A program made the position numbers and the translations under genes. A stretch of DNA of 64,000 nt from NCBI GenBank assembly GCA_024278855.1, contig JAJRSJ010000012.1:1-64000 (forward strand), written 5' to 3'. The stretch is from Alphaproteobacteria bacterium (GTDB lineage: Bacteria; Pseudomonadota; Alphaproteobacteria; Caulobacterales; Maricaulaceae). Shown here piece by piece: positions 18,769 to 28,048 of this stretch (the first letter of the stretch is position 1; the number at the start of each line of letters is the position of its first letter). The notes below the pieces were generated by a model. It made no database searches and was not told the DNA's origin. It saw only the letters and a program-made list of their open reading frames with translations.

Positions 18769-18830
18769 GGTAAGGTTCATGTCTGCATTAGTAGGCGTTA
18801 TTGTTATTATTGTATTTAGGGGAATTTGAT

Positions 18831-21800
18831 ATGAAACGTGTACTTTTATTGGCGGTATGTACTGCTGCATTAACAATACCATCCATCGCTCAGGACTTGC
18901 CGCCGGGCAATCCGCTACCCGGTGAATGTTTTGCAAGGGTTATCGTCCCTGCACAATATCAGGTTTCAACTGAACAAATCGTTCTTCGTGAAGCTGGCGA
19001 GGAACTCCGTAAAATTCCTGCCGTGTATGAAACCGTTACTGAACGGGTTTTGGTTCAAGAACCTAGCTTTCAAATCGTACCTGTCGGCTCTGCAATTGGC
19101 ACACGTTTGGTTCCTGGTATTGGCAAGATTAGAATTGATATTAACGGCACCCATTACCATATTGATTCCGACCGCACTGTTCGAAGTGCGGGCGGTGATG
19201 TCATCGGAACCGTTGACGGCGACGGCAATATTGTCAGCCACAACGGCGCCGTAATTGCCCAACATGCAGTGAACCCCCTCACGCTTATTGGTACTGGTTC
19301 TGGCGCACACACAATTTTGACAATTGGCACTACTGATTATCACATTGATGACAACATGGGAGTTTTCACTGCAGGCGGACGCCGCATTGGCGCTCTGACG
19401 ACGGGCGGCAATATTGTTGGCTCTAACGGCGCGGTCATCGCAAGACATGCGGTGAACTCATATACTGGCACTGGTGTTGGAAACGGGTTTGCCGGCACAG
19501 GCTTTACTGGTACTGGCGCATTGGCGCGGCCAACATTCCGTACAACCACCGACACCGTTATCGTTTCAGAAGCTTCTAGCGAGTTGGTCATTATACCGCC
19601 CGTTTACGGCACCGTAACCGAAACGGTCGTGGTTCAACCTGAAACCATCGAATATGTTTCTATTCCTGCCGTTTACGATACAGTCACAGATACTGTTGTC
19701 GTTCAGGAAGCCTCCGCACAATTCGTATCTATTCCACCGGTTTACGGCACCGTTAGCGAGACGGTCGTGGTACAAGAAGCAACAAGCGAACTTGTTACCA
19801 TACCCGCCACTTTTGAAACTGTGCGCGAGACCATAGTCGTACAGCCACAATCCGTAGACTATGTGAGCATTCCCGCCACTTACGAAACCGTAACCGATAC
19901 CGTTATCGTGCAAGAAGCATCGACTGAATTACTCACAATACCCGCGACTTTCGAAACCGTGAGCGAAACCGTTGTCGTCTCGGACGCAACAACGGAATTG
20001 GTCACCATACCCCCGGTATTTGGTACCGTTTCACAAACCATTGTCGTGCAAGAAGCAACAAGCGAATTGGTCACTATACCTGCGACGTTTGAAGCGGTTA
20101 CAGAGACCATCGTGGTCACACCGCAAACCGTTGACTATGTGACAGTCCCCGCAAGTTTTTCTACGGTTTCGGACACCGTAATTGTACAAGAAGCAGCGAC
20201 CGAGCTGCTGACCATTCCGGCGACATTTGAAACCATTAGCGAAACCATAGTCGTACAGCCTGCCAGTACTGAACTGGTCAGCGTACCGGCGCAGTACGGC
20301 ACGGTTACGGAAAACATTGTTGTTCAGGAAGCTAGCGCGGAATTGGTCACTATTCCTCCGGTTTTCGAAACCGTTACAGATACTATAGTTGTTCAACCCC
20401 AAAGCGTTGAATATGCGAGCGTGCCGGCAACATTTGAAGGCGTTACAGAAACGATCATTGTCCAGGACGCCAGTGTAGAGCTTGTGGCAATTCCTGCCAG
20501 CTTTAGAAGCGTCACCGATACCGTTGTCGTAACCCCGCAAAGTGTCGACTATGTTACAATTCCTGCGGTTTTCGAGACCGTATCCGATACAATCGTCGTA
20601 CAAGAAGCGGCGACGGAACTTTTATCCGTACCAGCCGTTTTCGAAACCGTTACAGACACAATTTTGGTGCAACCGCAAAGCGTCGAATATGTGAGCGTTC
20701 CGGCCACCTATGAAAGCGTCTCTGAAGCCGTTATCGTCCAGGAAGCTTCAACTGAACTGGTCGCTATTGCACCCGTGTTTGAAACGGTCACAGATACAGT
20801 TGTTGTGCAACCTGCCGGCGTTGAATATATCAGCGTGCCTGCCGTGTACGAATCCGTTAGCGACACGATCATCGTTCAAGAAGCCGCGACCGAACTGGTC
20901 ACGGTAGCACCCGTATTTGAAACTGTGACAGATACCATTGTGGTCTCGCCGCAAAGTGTTGACTATGTAACTGTCCCTGCGGTTTACGACACGGTGAGCG
21001 AAGCCGTGATTGTGCAAGAAGCTTCAACTGAACTGGTACAAATTCCGGCCGTGTTTGAAAGCGTGACAGAAACAGTTGTCGTACAACCTGCCAGTACTGA
21101 ATATGTCAGCATTCCGGCGACCTATCAAACCATACAAGAGGCCGTCGTGGTTCAGGAAGCCTCAACCGAGTTGGTCAGCGTGCCGGCCATATTTGAAACC
21201 GTGACAGAAACCTATGTGGTGACACCGCAAAGCGTCGAATTGGTCGTGGTTCCCGCCGTTTTTGAGACGATTTCAGAAAGCTATATCGCCCAACAAGCCT
21301 CAACAGAGCTGGTAACCGTGCCTGCGGTTTACGAGGCCGTGACCGATACTGTGGTGATCACACCGCAAACAGTTGATTATGTCGCCGTCCCCGCAGACTA
21401 CGAAACCTATCAAGAGACGATTGTTGTACAAGAAGCATCAACCGAGCTTGTCACCGTCCCTGCGACTTTCGAGACGGTTACCGATACCATTGTTGTGCAG
21501 CCGCAAAGCATTGGTTATGTGACCGTTCCTGCGACCTATGAAAGCATATCTGAAGCCGTAATCGTGCAAGAAGCCACGACTGAACTGGGCTCTGTTCCGG
21601 CCGTGTTTGAAACAGTGACCGATACCATTGTTGTCCAGCCTGCCGGTGTTGAATATGTCTCCGTTCCGGCCAGTTATGAGAGCGTTTCCGAGACACTTAT
21701 TGTCCAGGAAGCCACTATAGAATTGGTGACTATACCTGCGGTGTTTGAAACCGTTACAGACACAATTTTGGTGCAACCACAATCCGTAGATTATGTCACG

Positions 21801-24800
21801 GTTCCCGCCACCTACGAGACCGTGTCCGAGACGATTATTGTCCAAGAAGCCTCTAGCGAACTTGTGACAGTTCCGCCGGTTTTCGAGACCGTTTCCGAAA
21901 CGATTATTGTCCAGCCACAAACAGTCGAATATGTCACAGTTCCCGCCAGTTTTGGAACCGTTACAGAAACCGTTGTCGTTCAGGAAGCCTCTAGCGAGCT
22001 TGTGACAATTCCGCCCGTCTATGAGAGCGTCAGCGAAACAATTATAGTAACCCCGCAAACCGTTGAATATGTAGCCGTTCCGGCGACATATGATGCAGTT
22101 AGCGAAACGATTATTGTCCAAGAAGCGACAACAGAACTGGTTGCAGTTCCTGCCACATTCGAAACAGTGACAGATACAATTGTCGTGCAAGAAGCCTCCA
22201 CACAATTGATCACAACACCGCCCGTATTTGAAGATGTTACGGAAACAATTGTTGTGCGCGAAGCAACAACCGAACTGGTCAGCGTGCCTGCGCGGTTCGA
22301 GACAGTTACCGACACTGTCGTGGTTACCCCGCAAACCGCAGAATATGTCACGATCCCGGCTCAATATGAAACTTATCAAGAAGCCGTTGTGGTGCAAGAA
22401 GCCACGCGAGAGTTGATCTCTATTCCCGCCGTTTTTGAAAACGTAACCGAGACCGTAATTGTACAAGAAGCCACGAGCGAATTGGTATCTGTCCCAGCGG
22501 TTTTTGAAGCCGTCACTGAAACCATTGTCGAGCGTGAAGCGACAACCGAATTAGTCGCTATTCCTGCAACATTCAGAACTGTCACAGACACAGTTGTAGT
22601 GACACCGCCAAGCGTTGAGTACCAGACTATTCCGGCCCAATTCGAAGAATACCAGGATACAATCATTGTCCAGGACGCGAGTACTGAACTGGTTGCCATT
22701 CCTGCCACATATCGTGATGTTACTGAAACCATAGTCGTGCAAGAAGCTGCGAGCGAACTGCTCGTCGTGCCGGCCAGTTACAGAACCGTAACCGAAACCA
22801 TGATTGTTCAGCCTGAGACGGTCGAATATGTCACCATTCCGGCTAAATACACGACGCAAACCGGTACGTATACGGCGCGTGATGCCGCCGAACGTCTGGT
22901 GGTTATTCCGGCACAATATGATACCGTTACGGAAACCATTATTGTTCAAGAAGCTGCAACCGAATTACGGGCAAGTGCCGCTTCCTACCGGACAGTTACC
23001 GAAACCATCGTTGTTCAACCAGCCCGCACCGAGATCGAGATTATTCCGGCAGTTTGGGAAACACGGACTGAGCGCTTGTTGGTGTCGCCGGCCCGCGAAG
23101 AGTGGAAACCGGCCTCACAGGCCTTAAACTTTGGCCAAGTACAACGAACTGGTCAGATCAATACGAGCACACCAAGGCAGTTTACCGTCTTTGAAGGCAC
23201 GTCTGAGCAAATTGTCGAATCGACCCAGACCATTGTTAACGCTACCGGCGAAATTCTGTGTCTTGTTCTGATCCCTGCACAATATAAAACCATTACAAAA
23301 CGCGTTCTGGTTACCCCGGCCCGTACAGTTGAAAGAGCCGTACCAGCGATCACCAGACAAATCACCCGCAGAGTGGTTGACCAACAAGCAAGTGTGCAAG
23401 AAATTGCCATTCCTGCCCAGACCGAAACAATCACGCGCCGGGTTGTGCGCAGCCCTGCACGGGTTATGAGTTATGCAGAAGCCTCCAGTGCTAATTTGCT
23501 ACAATTCGCACAGGACACCGGGACAATATCCGGCTTTGTTGACACAAATGGCGACGGCTTAGATGACCGCGACGGCCTGTCCCATGCTGCCGCAGACGCA
23601 GCAGATAACAGAGGCGGTGGTTCACGCGCTTACGGCGGCGGCGATTATGGTGCCCAAACAGGTACATACCAAATACAAGTCCTGGCTGAAAACGCCCAGG
23701 TAGTTGAACGGGTCATTCCCGCAATCACCAAACAAATCACCCGCCGGGTGGTTGATCAACCTGCCCACACAGTCGAGCGGGTTATTCCGGCCCAAACCGC
23801 GACAATTACGCGCCGTGTAGGTGATCGTCCCGCAACAACCCAGGAACGGATTATTCCGGCAATTACCAAGACGGAAACCCGTCGCCGGGTTGCCACGCCT
23901 GCGCGCACAGTTGAACGGGTTATTCCTGCGGTAACTACCCAGGTCAGCCGCCGGGTTGTTGACAGACCTGCGGGTGTAGAAGAACGGACTATTCCGGCCG
24001 TGGTCAAACAACTGACACGCCGTGTTGTCAGAACACCTGCGACAACTATCGAGCGGATTATACCTGCTATAACCAAACAAGAAACCCGCCGGGTTGTTGT
24101 CACACCTGCGACGACACAAGAACGTCTAATCCCCGCCGTGACCAGAATGGAAACCCGGCGCCGGATCGTGACACCTGCCGCAACGGCCGAGCGGGTTATT
24201 CCCGCAGTGACCGCCCAAGTCACACGCCGGGTTGTCGCCACACCTGCGACAGTAGCCGAACGGGTTATTCCGGCTGTGACCAAAACGGAAACACGCCGCG
24301 TTATGGTTACGCCTGCGCAAATTTCGGAACGCACTATCCCGGCTGTGGCCAAACAGGTCAGCCGCCGCATCGTCGCAAGCCCGGCCAGTGTCGTCGAGCG
24401 GGTCATTCCGGCCATCACCAAGACGGAAACACGCCGCGTCATAAAAGATGCTGCCCACACAGTTGAGCGTATAATCCCGGCAGTGACCAGACAAGAAACC
24501 CGCCGTGTTGTCCGCACACCAGCCCAGACACAAGAGCGCCTCATTCCGGCCATCACCAAGCAAGTGACACGCCGTGTTATCAATGAGCCTGCACACACCG
24601 TAGAGCGTCTGGTTCCGGCCATAACCAAACAAGTCAGCCGCCGTGTGGTTAGAACACCAGCAAGTGTCGCCGAACGGATTATTCCGGCCGTGACCAAATT
24701 GGAAACACGCCGGGTCATAAAAGATGCCGCCCATACTGTTGAACGGGTTATTCCGGCTGTAACCAAACAGGTCAGCCGCCGCATCGTCGCAAGCCCGGCC

Positions 24801-27800
24801 AGTGTCGCCGAGCGAGTTATTCCGGCCATCACCAAGACGGAAACGCGCCGCGTCGTCCGCGAGCCAGCCCACACAGTGGAGCGGACAATCCCGGCCATTA
24901 CTAAACAGGTGAGCCGCCGCGTGGTTAGAACACCAGCCAGTGTCGTCGAGCGGGTTATTCCGGCCATCACCAAACTGGAAACACGCCGTGTCGTACGCGA
25001 GCCAGCCCACACAGTAGAGCGGGTCATACCTGCGGTGACCAAACAGGTCACACGCCGGGTGGTTGCCACACCTGCATCAACGGTGCAGCGGGTCAACCCG
25101 GCGATTACCAAGGTCGAAACGCGCCGCCGCATCAAAAATCCGGCCCACACAGTTGAGCGCATCATTCCTGCCGTCACCCAACAAGTCACACGCCGGGTGG
25201 TCAAAACACCTGCCAGTGTTGTTGAGCGGGTTATCCCGGCCATTTCCAAAATGCGCTCGCGTCAGGTGATCAAAGAAGCCGCCTATACAGTAGAACGCAT
25301 CATTCCGGCTGTGACCCAGCAAGTCAGCCTACGGGTTGTTGCGACACCGGCCAGTGTCCAGGAACGGGTTATTCCGGCGATTACGAAAATGGTGTCACGC
25401 CGCGTCGTGCAAGAACCGGCCCACACCGTTGAACGCCTGATACCGGCAATTACCAAACAGGTAACCCGCCGTGTCGTGCGTACACCAGCCCAAACACAAG
25501 AGCGCCTCATTCCGGCCATCACGAAACTGGAAACACGCAGGGTTGTCGTCGAACCGGCCCACACAGTAGAACGTGTCGTACCGGCCGTGACCAAACAGGT
25601 CAGCCGCCGCATCGTCGCAAGTCCGGCCAGTGTCGTCGAGCGGATTATTCCTGCAATCACGAAACTGGAAACACGCCGCGTCGTCCGCGAACCGGCCCAC
25701 ACGGTTGAGCGCGCAATCCCGGCCATTACTAAACAGGTGAGCCGCCGCGTTGTTAAAACACCAGCCAGTGTCGTCGAGCGGGTTATTCCGGCCATCACCA
25801 AGTTGGAAACACGCAGGGTAATCAGAGACGCCGCCCACACAGTGGAGCGGGTCATCCCTGCGGTAACCAAACAGGTTACACGCCGTATCGTGGCCACACC
25901 AGCCTCGACGGTTGAACGGGTTATTCCGGCCATCACGAAAGTGGAAACACGCCGTGTCGTACGCGAGCCAGCCCGCACAGTTGAGCGTGTCATTCCGGCC
26001 GTGACAACACAGGTCACGCGCCGCATAGTAGATACGCCCGCCGCAACAAGCGAACGGGTGATCCCTGCAATCACCAAACAGGTCACACGCCGCGTTGTAC
26101 GCGAACCGGCCCACACAGTTGAGCGGGTTGTTCCTGCCATTACAAAACAAGTGAGCCGCCGCGTGGTGCGCACACCGGCCAGTGTACAAGAGCGGGTCAT
26201 CCCGGCGATTATCAAAGCCGAGACCCGCCGCGTGGTCGAAACACCTGCCACAACGGTTGAACGGATCATTCCGGCGATTACCAAGCAAATCAGTCGCCAA
26301 ATTGTTCGCACCCCAGCCCGGGTAGAAGAAAAACTCATCCCGGCAATCGCCAAGCAAGTGCCACGCCGTGTTATTGACGAGCCAGCCCACACAGTTGAGC
26401 GGGTTATCCCGGCTGTAACCAAGCAGGTCACGCGCCGTATCGTGGCAACACCAGCAGGTGTCAGCGAGCGGATTATCCCGGCCATTACCAAAGAGGTTGC
26501 GCGCCGGGTCGTGCGAACACCCGCCACAGTTCAAGAACGCACAATTCCGGCTGTCACCAGACAGGTGAGCCGCCAAATTGTCCGCACACCGGCAAGCGTT
26601 CAGGAACGGGTTATCCCAGCGATTACCAAACAGGTCACACGCCGGGTCGTCGTCGACGCGGCCCGTACGGCCGAACGTGTGATACCCGCCGTAACCAAAC
26701 AAGTGACCCGCCGTGTGGTGACAAACCCGGCAAGTGTCCAGGAACGTCTAATTCCTGCGATTACAAAACAGGTCACACGCCGGGTGGTACGCACGCCGGC
26801 ACGGAGTGAGCAACGGGTTATTCCTGCGGTGACCGAACAGGTTACGCGCCGGGTTATCACGACACCTGCACGCACCGTAGAGCGCGTTATCCCTGCCATA
26901 ACCAGACAAGTGACGCGCCGTGTGGTGCAAACCGCAGCCGCGACAAGTGAACGGATCATCCCGGCAGTGGCCAGACAAATCACCCGCCGTGTTGTTGATA
27001 GTCCGGCCCGTATGGAACGCCGCGAAATTGCGGCGGTTTATGATACGGTTTCAGTGCAAAGACTGGTCGAACCGGCCCGGATTGAACGCATTGCTATCCC
27101 GGCAGAGTACGGCACGCTTGAAAAGCGCGTCCAAACCTCACAGGAGCGGGCTGAATGGCGTCAGGTTCTTTGTGAAGCCAATGCCAACAGCGTTGTGATC
27201 ACTGCGATCCAAAGAGCTTTGGCTGAGCGCGGCTTTTATAGCGGTCGCATTGACGGTATATTGGGCCAGGCAACTTACGCTGCGGTTGAGCAGTTCCAAA
27301 TCTCTCAAAACATGTCCACGGGCGGTCTGACACTGCGCACGGTTGATGTATTGGGTGTTGATTGGCGCTCAATGGTCAGCGGCGGTAGCTATAGAGCTGG
27401 TGCTACCAATACTGCGACAACCACAACAACGACCAGTAGCGGCTCTTTCACGACAGGCACCTATAGCAATACCTATACCGTCGATAATCAAGGCCGGGTC
27501 CTAAATGCTAGCGGCGCTGTCATTGGTAGTATTGACGCGAACGGCAATATTGTTGACACACACGGTAATATTATCGGCAGACACCGCACACAAACCACCT
27601 CCACCTATACATTGGGTGCAAATGGTCAGGTGTTAAATGCGAGCGGCGTTGTTATTGGTCGCCTTGACGGCAATGGTAATATTGTTGATTTAAGCGGTAA
27701 TATTATCGGCAACGCGTCTGGTCTGACAACCAGAACCTCTACGCGAAGCTCTTCGTCGTCTTCCTTCTCTTCAGGAAGCACGGTCATAAGTGGTGGTAGC

Positions 27801-27947
27801 TCTAGCACAAGTTTCTCCTACGGTAGTTTCACCGTGCGGGCAAATGGTGAAGTTATCGACGGCGCGGGTCATGTGATCGGCACAGTCGATGCTAACGGCA
27901 ACATCATCGATGCAGCCGGCAAAATTATCGGACGCGTCGGCAACTAA
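18831..27947 (+). CDS. Giant secreted 23-residue-repeat protein with peptidoglycan-binding domain
   Basis: A 3038-residue exported protein (roughly 330 kDa). Order: signal peptide (1-21, ending SIAQ); anchor 1 with GECFARVIVPAQY and Cys33 plus two repeat units (to about 80); two glycine-rich GNIVS/GAVIA hairpin repeats (114-208); block 1, 51 acidic 23-residue units (250-1422); a linker with anchor 2 (GEILCLVLIPAQY, Cys1477), three units and a Ca-site-like DTNGDGLDD (1571-1579); block 2, 50 basic units (1624-2773); anchor 3 EWRQVLCEAN (Cys2781) leading into a peptidoglycan-binding_1 domain (about 2774-2845); and three more glycine-rich hairpin repeats (2880-3036). From memory, smaller proteins with the same three anchors and PG-binding domain are widespread in proteobacteria. 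The start at 18831 has TAGGGGAA upstream and a normal signal peptide. Function unknown; a wall-attached envelope or surface structure is inferred. Confidence 0.93.
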   Translation: MKRVLLLAVCTAALTIPSIAQDLPPGNPLPGECFARVIVPAQYQVSTEQIVLREAGEELRKIPAVYETVTERVLVQEPSFQIVPVGSAIGTRLVPGIGKIRIDINGTHYHIDSDRTVRSAGGDVIGTVDGDGNIVSHNGAVIAQHAVNPLTLIGTGSGAHTILTIGTTDYHIDDNMGVFTAGGRRIGALTTGGNIVGSNGAVIARHAVNSYTGTGVGNGFAGTGFTGTGALARPTFRTTTDTVIVSEASSELVIIPPVYGTVTETVVVQPETIEYVSIPAVYDTVTDTVVVQEASAQFVSIPPVYGTVSETVVVQEATSELVTIPATFETVRETIVVQPQSVDYVSIPATYETVTDTVIVQEASTELLTIPATFETVSETVVVSDATTELVTIPPVFGTVSQTIVVQEATSELVTIPATFEAVTETIVVTPQTVDYVTVPASFSTVSDTVIVQEAATELLTIPATFETISETIVVQPASTELVSVPAQYGTVTENIVVQEASAELVTIPPVFETVTDTIVVQPQSVEYASVPATFEGVTETIIVQDASVELVAIPASFRSVTDTVVVTPQSVDYVTIPAVFETVSDTIVVQEAATELLSVPAVFETVTDTILVQPQSVEYVSVPATYESVSEAVIVQEASTELVAIAPVFETVTDTVVVQPAGVEYISVPAVYESVSDTIIVQEAATELVTVAPVFETVTDTIVVSPQSVDYVTVPAVYDTVSEAVIVQEASTELVQIPAVFESVTETVVVQPASTEYVSIPATYQTIQEAVVVQEASTELVSVPAIFETVTETYVVTPQSVELVVVPAVFETISESYIAQQASTELVTVPAVYEAVTDTVVITPQTVDYVAVPADYETYQETIVVQEASTELVTVPATFETVTDTIVVQPQSIGYVTVPATYESISEAVIVQEATTELGSVPAVFETVTDTIVVQPAGVEYVSVPASYESVSETLIVQEATIELVTIPAVFETVTDTILVQPQSVDYVTVPATYETVSETIIVQEASSELVTVPPVFETVSETIIVQPQTVEYVTVPASFGTVTETVVVQEASSELVTIPPVYESVSETIIVTPQTVEYVAVPATYDAVSETIIVQEATTELVAVPATFETVTDTIVVQEASTQLITTPPVFEDVTETIVVREATTELVSVPARFETVTDTVVVTPQTAEYVTIPAQYETYQEAVVVQEATRELISIPAVFENVTETVIVQEATSELVSVPAVFEAVTETIVEREATTELVAIPATFRTVTDTVVVTPPSVEYQTIPAQFEEYQDTIIVQDASTELVAIPATYRDVTETIVVQEAASELLVVPASYRTVTETMIVQPETVEYVTIPAKYTTQTGTYTARDAAERLVVIPAQYDTVTETIIVQEAATELRASAASYRTVTETIVVQPARTEIEIIPAVWETRTERLLVSPAREEWKPASQALNFGQVQRTGQINTSTPRQFTVFEGTSEQIVESTQTIVNATGEILCLVLIPAQYKTITKRVLVTPARTVERAVPAITRQITRRVVDQQASVQEIAIPAQTETITRRVVRSPARVMSYAEASSANLLQFAQDTGTISGFVDTNGDGLDDRDGLSHAAADAADNRGGGSRAYGGGDYGAQTGTYQIQVLAENAQVVERVIPAITKQITRRVVDQPAHTVERVIPAQTATITRRVGDRPATTQERIIPAITKTETRRRVATPARTVERVIPAVTTQVSRRVVDRPAGVEERTIPAVVKQLTRRVVRTPATTIERIIPAITKQETRRVVVTPATTQERLIPAVTRMETRRRIVTPAATAERVIPAVTAQVTRRVVATPATVAERVIPAVTKTETRRVMVTPAQISERTIPAVAKQVSRRIVASPASVVERVIPAITKTETRRVIKDAAHTVERIIPAVTRQETRRVVRTPAQTQERLIPAITKQVTRRVINEPAHTVERLVPAITKQVSRRVVRTPASVAERIIPAVTKLETRRVIKDAAHTVERVIPAVTKQVSRRIVASPASVAERVIPAITKTETRRVVREPAHTVERTIPAITKQVSRRVVRTPASVVERVIPAITKLETRRVVREPAHTVERVIPAVTKQVTRRVVATPASTVQRVNPAITKVETRRRIKNPAHTVERIIPAVTQQVTRRVVKTPASVVERVIPAISKMRSRQVIKEAAYTVERIIPAVTQQVSLRVVATPASVQERVIPAITKMVSRRVVQEPAHTVERLIPAITKQVTRRVVRTPAQTQERLIPAITKLETRRVVVEPAHTVERVVPAVTKQVSRRIVASPASVVERIIPAITKLETRRVVREPAHTVERAIPAITKQVSRRVVKTPASVVERVIPAITKLETRRVIRDAAHTVERVIPAVTKQVTRRIVATPASTVERVIPAITKVETRRVVREPARTVERVIPAVTTQVTRRIVDTPAATSERVIPAITKQVTRRVVREPAHTVERVVPAITKQVSRRVVRTPASVQERVIPAIIKAETRRVVETPATTVERIIPAITKQISRQIVRTPARVEEKLIPAIAKQVPRRVIDEPAHTVERVIPAVTKQVTRRIVATPAGVSERIIPAITKEVARRVVRTPATVQERTIPAVTRQVSRQIVRTPASVQERVIPAITKQVTRRVVVDAARTAERVIPAVTKQVTRRVVTNPASVQERLIPAITKQVTRRVVRTPARSEQRVIPAVTEQVTRRVITTPARTVERVIPAITRQVTRRVVQTAAATSERIIPAVARQITRRVVDSPARMERREIAAVYDTVSVQRLVEPARIERIAIPAEYGTLEKRVQTSQERAEWRQVLCEANANSVVITAIQRALAERGFYSGRIDGILGQATYAAVEQFQISQNMSTGGLTLRTVDVLGVDWRSMVSGGSYRAGATNTATTTTTTSSGSFTTGTYSNTYTVDNQGRVLNASGAVIGSIDANGNIVDTHGNIIGRHRTQTTSTYTLGANGQVLNASGVVIGRLDGNGNIVDLSGNIIGNASGLTTRTSTRSSSSSSFSSGSTVISGGSSSTSFSYGSFTVRANGEVIDGAGHVIGTVDANGNIIDAAGKIIGRVGN
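19170..19454 (+). repeat. N-terminal glycine-rich hairpin repeats of the giant protein
   Basis: Residues 114-147 and 178-208 are two copies of a motif of the form V-x3-G-x-VIG-x-DG-x-GNIV-x-NGAVIA-HAV. The same motif returns three times at the C-terminus (27468-27944), so the repeat blocks are bracketed by the same small domain at both ends. Confidence 0.8.
19578..23096 (+). repeat. Repeat block 1: 51 acidic units of 69 bp
   Basis: Fifty-one consecutive 23-codon units (3519 bp) without a single insertion or deletion. The consensus is TELVTIPATFETVTDTIVVQ followed by PQS or EAS. Units 13-37 alternate almost strictly between an xEL type ending PQS/PAG and a VEY/VDY type ending EAS/EAA, giving a 46-residue super-repeat. 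Each unit has about three or four Glu/Asp and almost never Lys or Arg. Two short beta-branched-rich stretches per unit suggest two beta-strands. Confidence 0.95.
23700..27149 (+). repeat. Repeat block 2: 50 basic units of 69 bp
   Basis: Fifty consecutive 23-codon units (3450 bp), again without indels. The consensus is TVERVIPAITKQVTRRVVRT followed by PAS or PAH. It has the same IPA-x5-T-x4-V register as block 1, but the T-ET-x-VVQ half has become T-RRVV. Each unit has four to six Arg/Lys against one or two Glu. The last two units are degenerate and lead into the EWRQVLCE anchor. Confidence 0.95.
24735..26045 (+). repeat. 828-bp segmental duplication inside block 2
   Basis: Units 16-22 (24735-25217) are closely repeated as units 28-34 (25563-26045), an offset of exactly 12 units or 828 bp. 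Long nearly identical DNA stretches occur, for example around 24771 and 25599. This shows that block 2 grew partly by multi-unit duplication. Confidence 0.8.
27468..27944 (+). repeat. C-terminal glycine-rich hairpin repeats of the giant protein
   Basis: Three copies of a unit resembling NGQVLNASGVVIGRLDGNGN with a following IVD-x2-GNIIG lie at about residues 2880-2917, 2923-2960 and 2998-3036. They are separated by Ser/Thr-rich spacers. They match the two N-terminal copies. Confidence 0.85.
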
Positions 27948-27967
27948 GACATAACGACCACACTCAA

Positions 27968-27997
27968 AGCCTCGCGCCCTTGGCGCGGGGCTTTATT
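27968..27997 (+). terminator. Rho-independent terminator after the giant gene
   Basis: An 11-bp stem pairs 27968-27978 with 27982-27992 around a CTT loop (one G-U pair), followed by TTTATTTA. It begins 21 bp after the stop codon. Confidence 0.85.
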
Positions 27998-28048
27998 TAC
28001 GGGCAAAACGCACGCCTAAAAAGAAACCACAAAGTGCTGATTCATGCG

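Noticed and set aside
21438-22466. A 342-codon minus-strand frame across block 1
   Set aside because: Same cause as above: repeat periodicity divisible by three keeps an antisense frame open. The product is an Asn/Arg/Cys-rich repeat without recognisable features.
23756-26702. Long minus-strand open frames (about 290 to 500 codons) across block 2 of the giant gene
   Set aside because: They are the antisense of a 69-bp repeat whose codons lack reverse-complement stops, with highly repetitive Arg/Thr/Gly-rich products and no ribosome sites. The plus strand has the signal peptide and recognisable domains.
19578-27149. Regular repeats that might suggest a CRISPR array
   Set aside because: The 69-bp units are contiguous, diverged, coding and lack distinct spacers; no cas genes are nearby.
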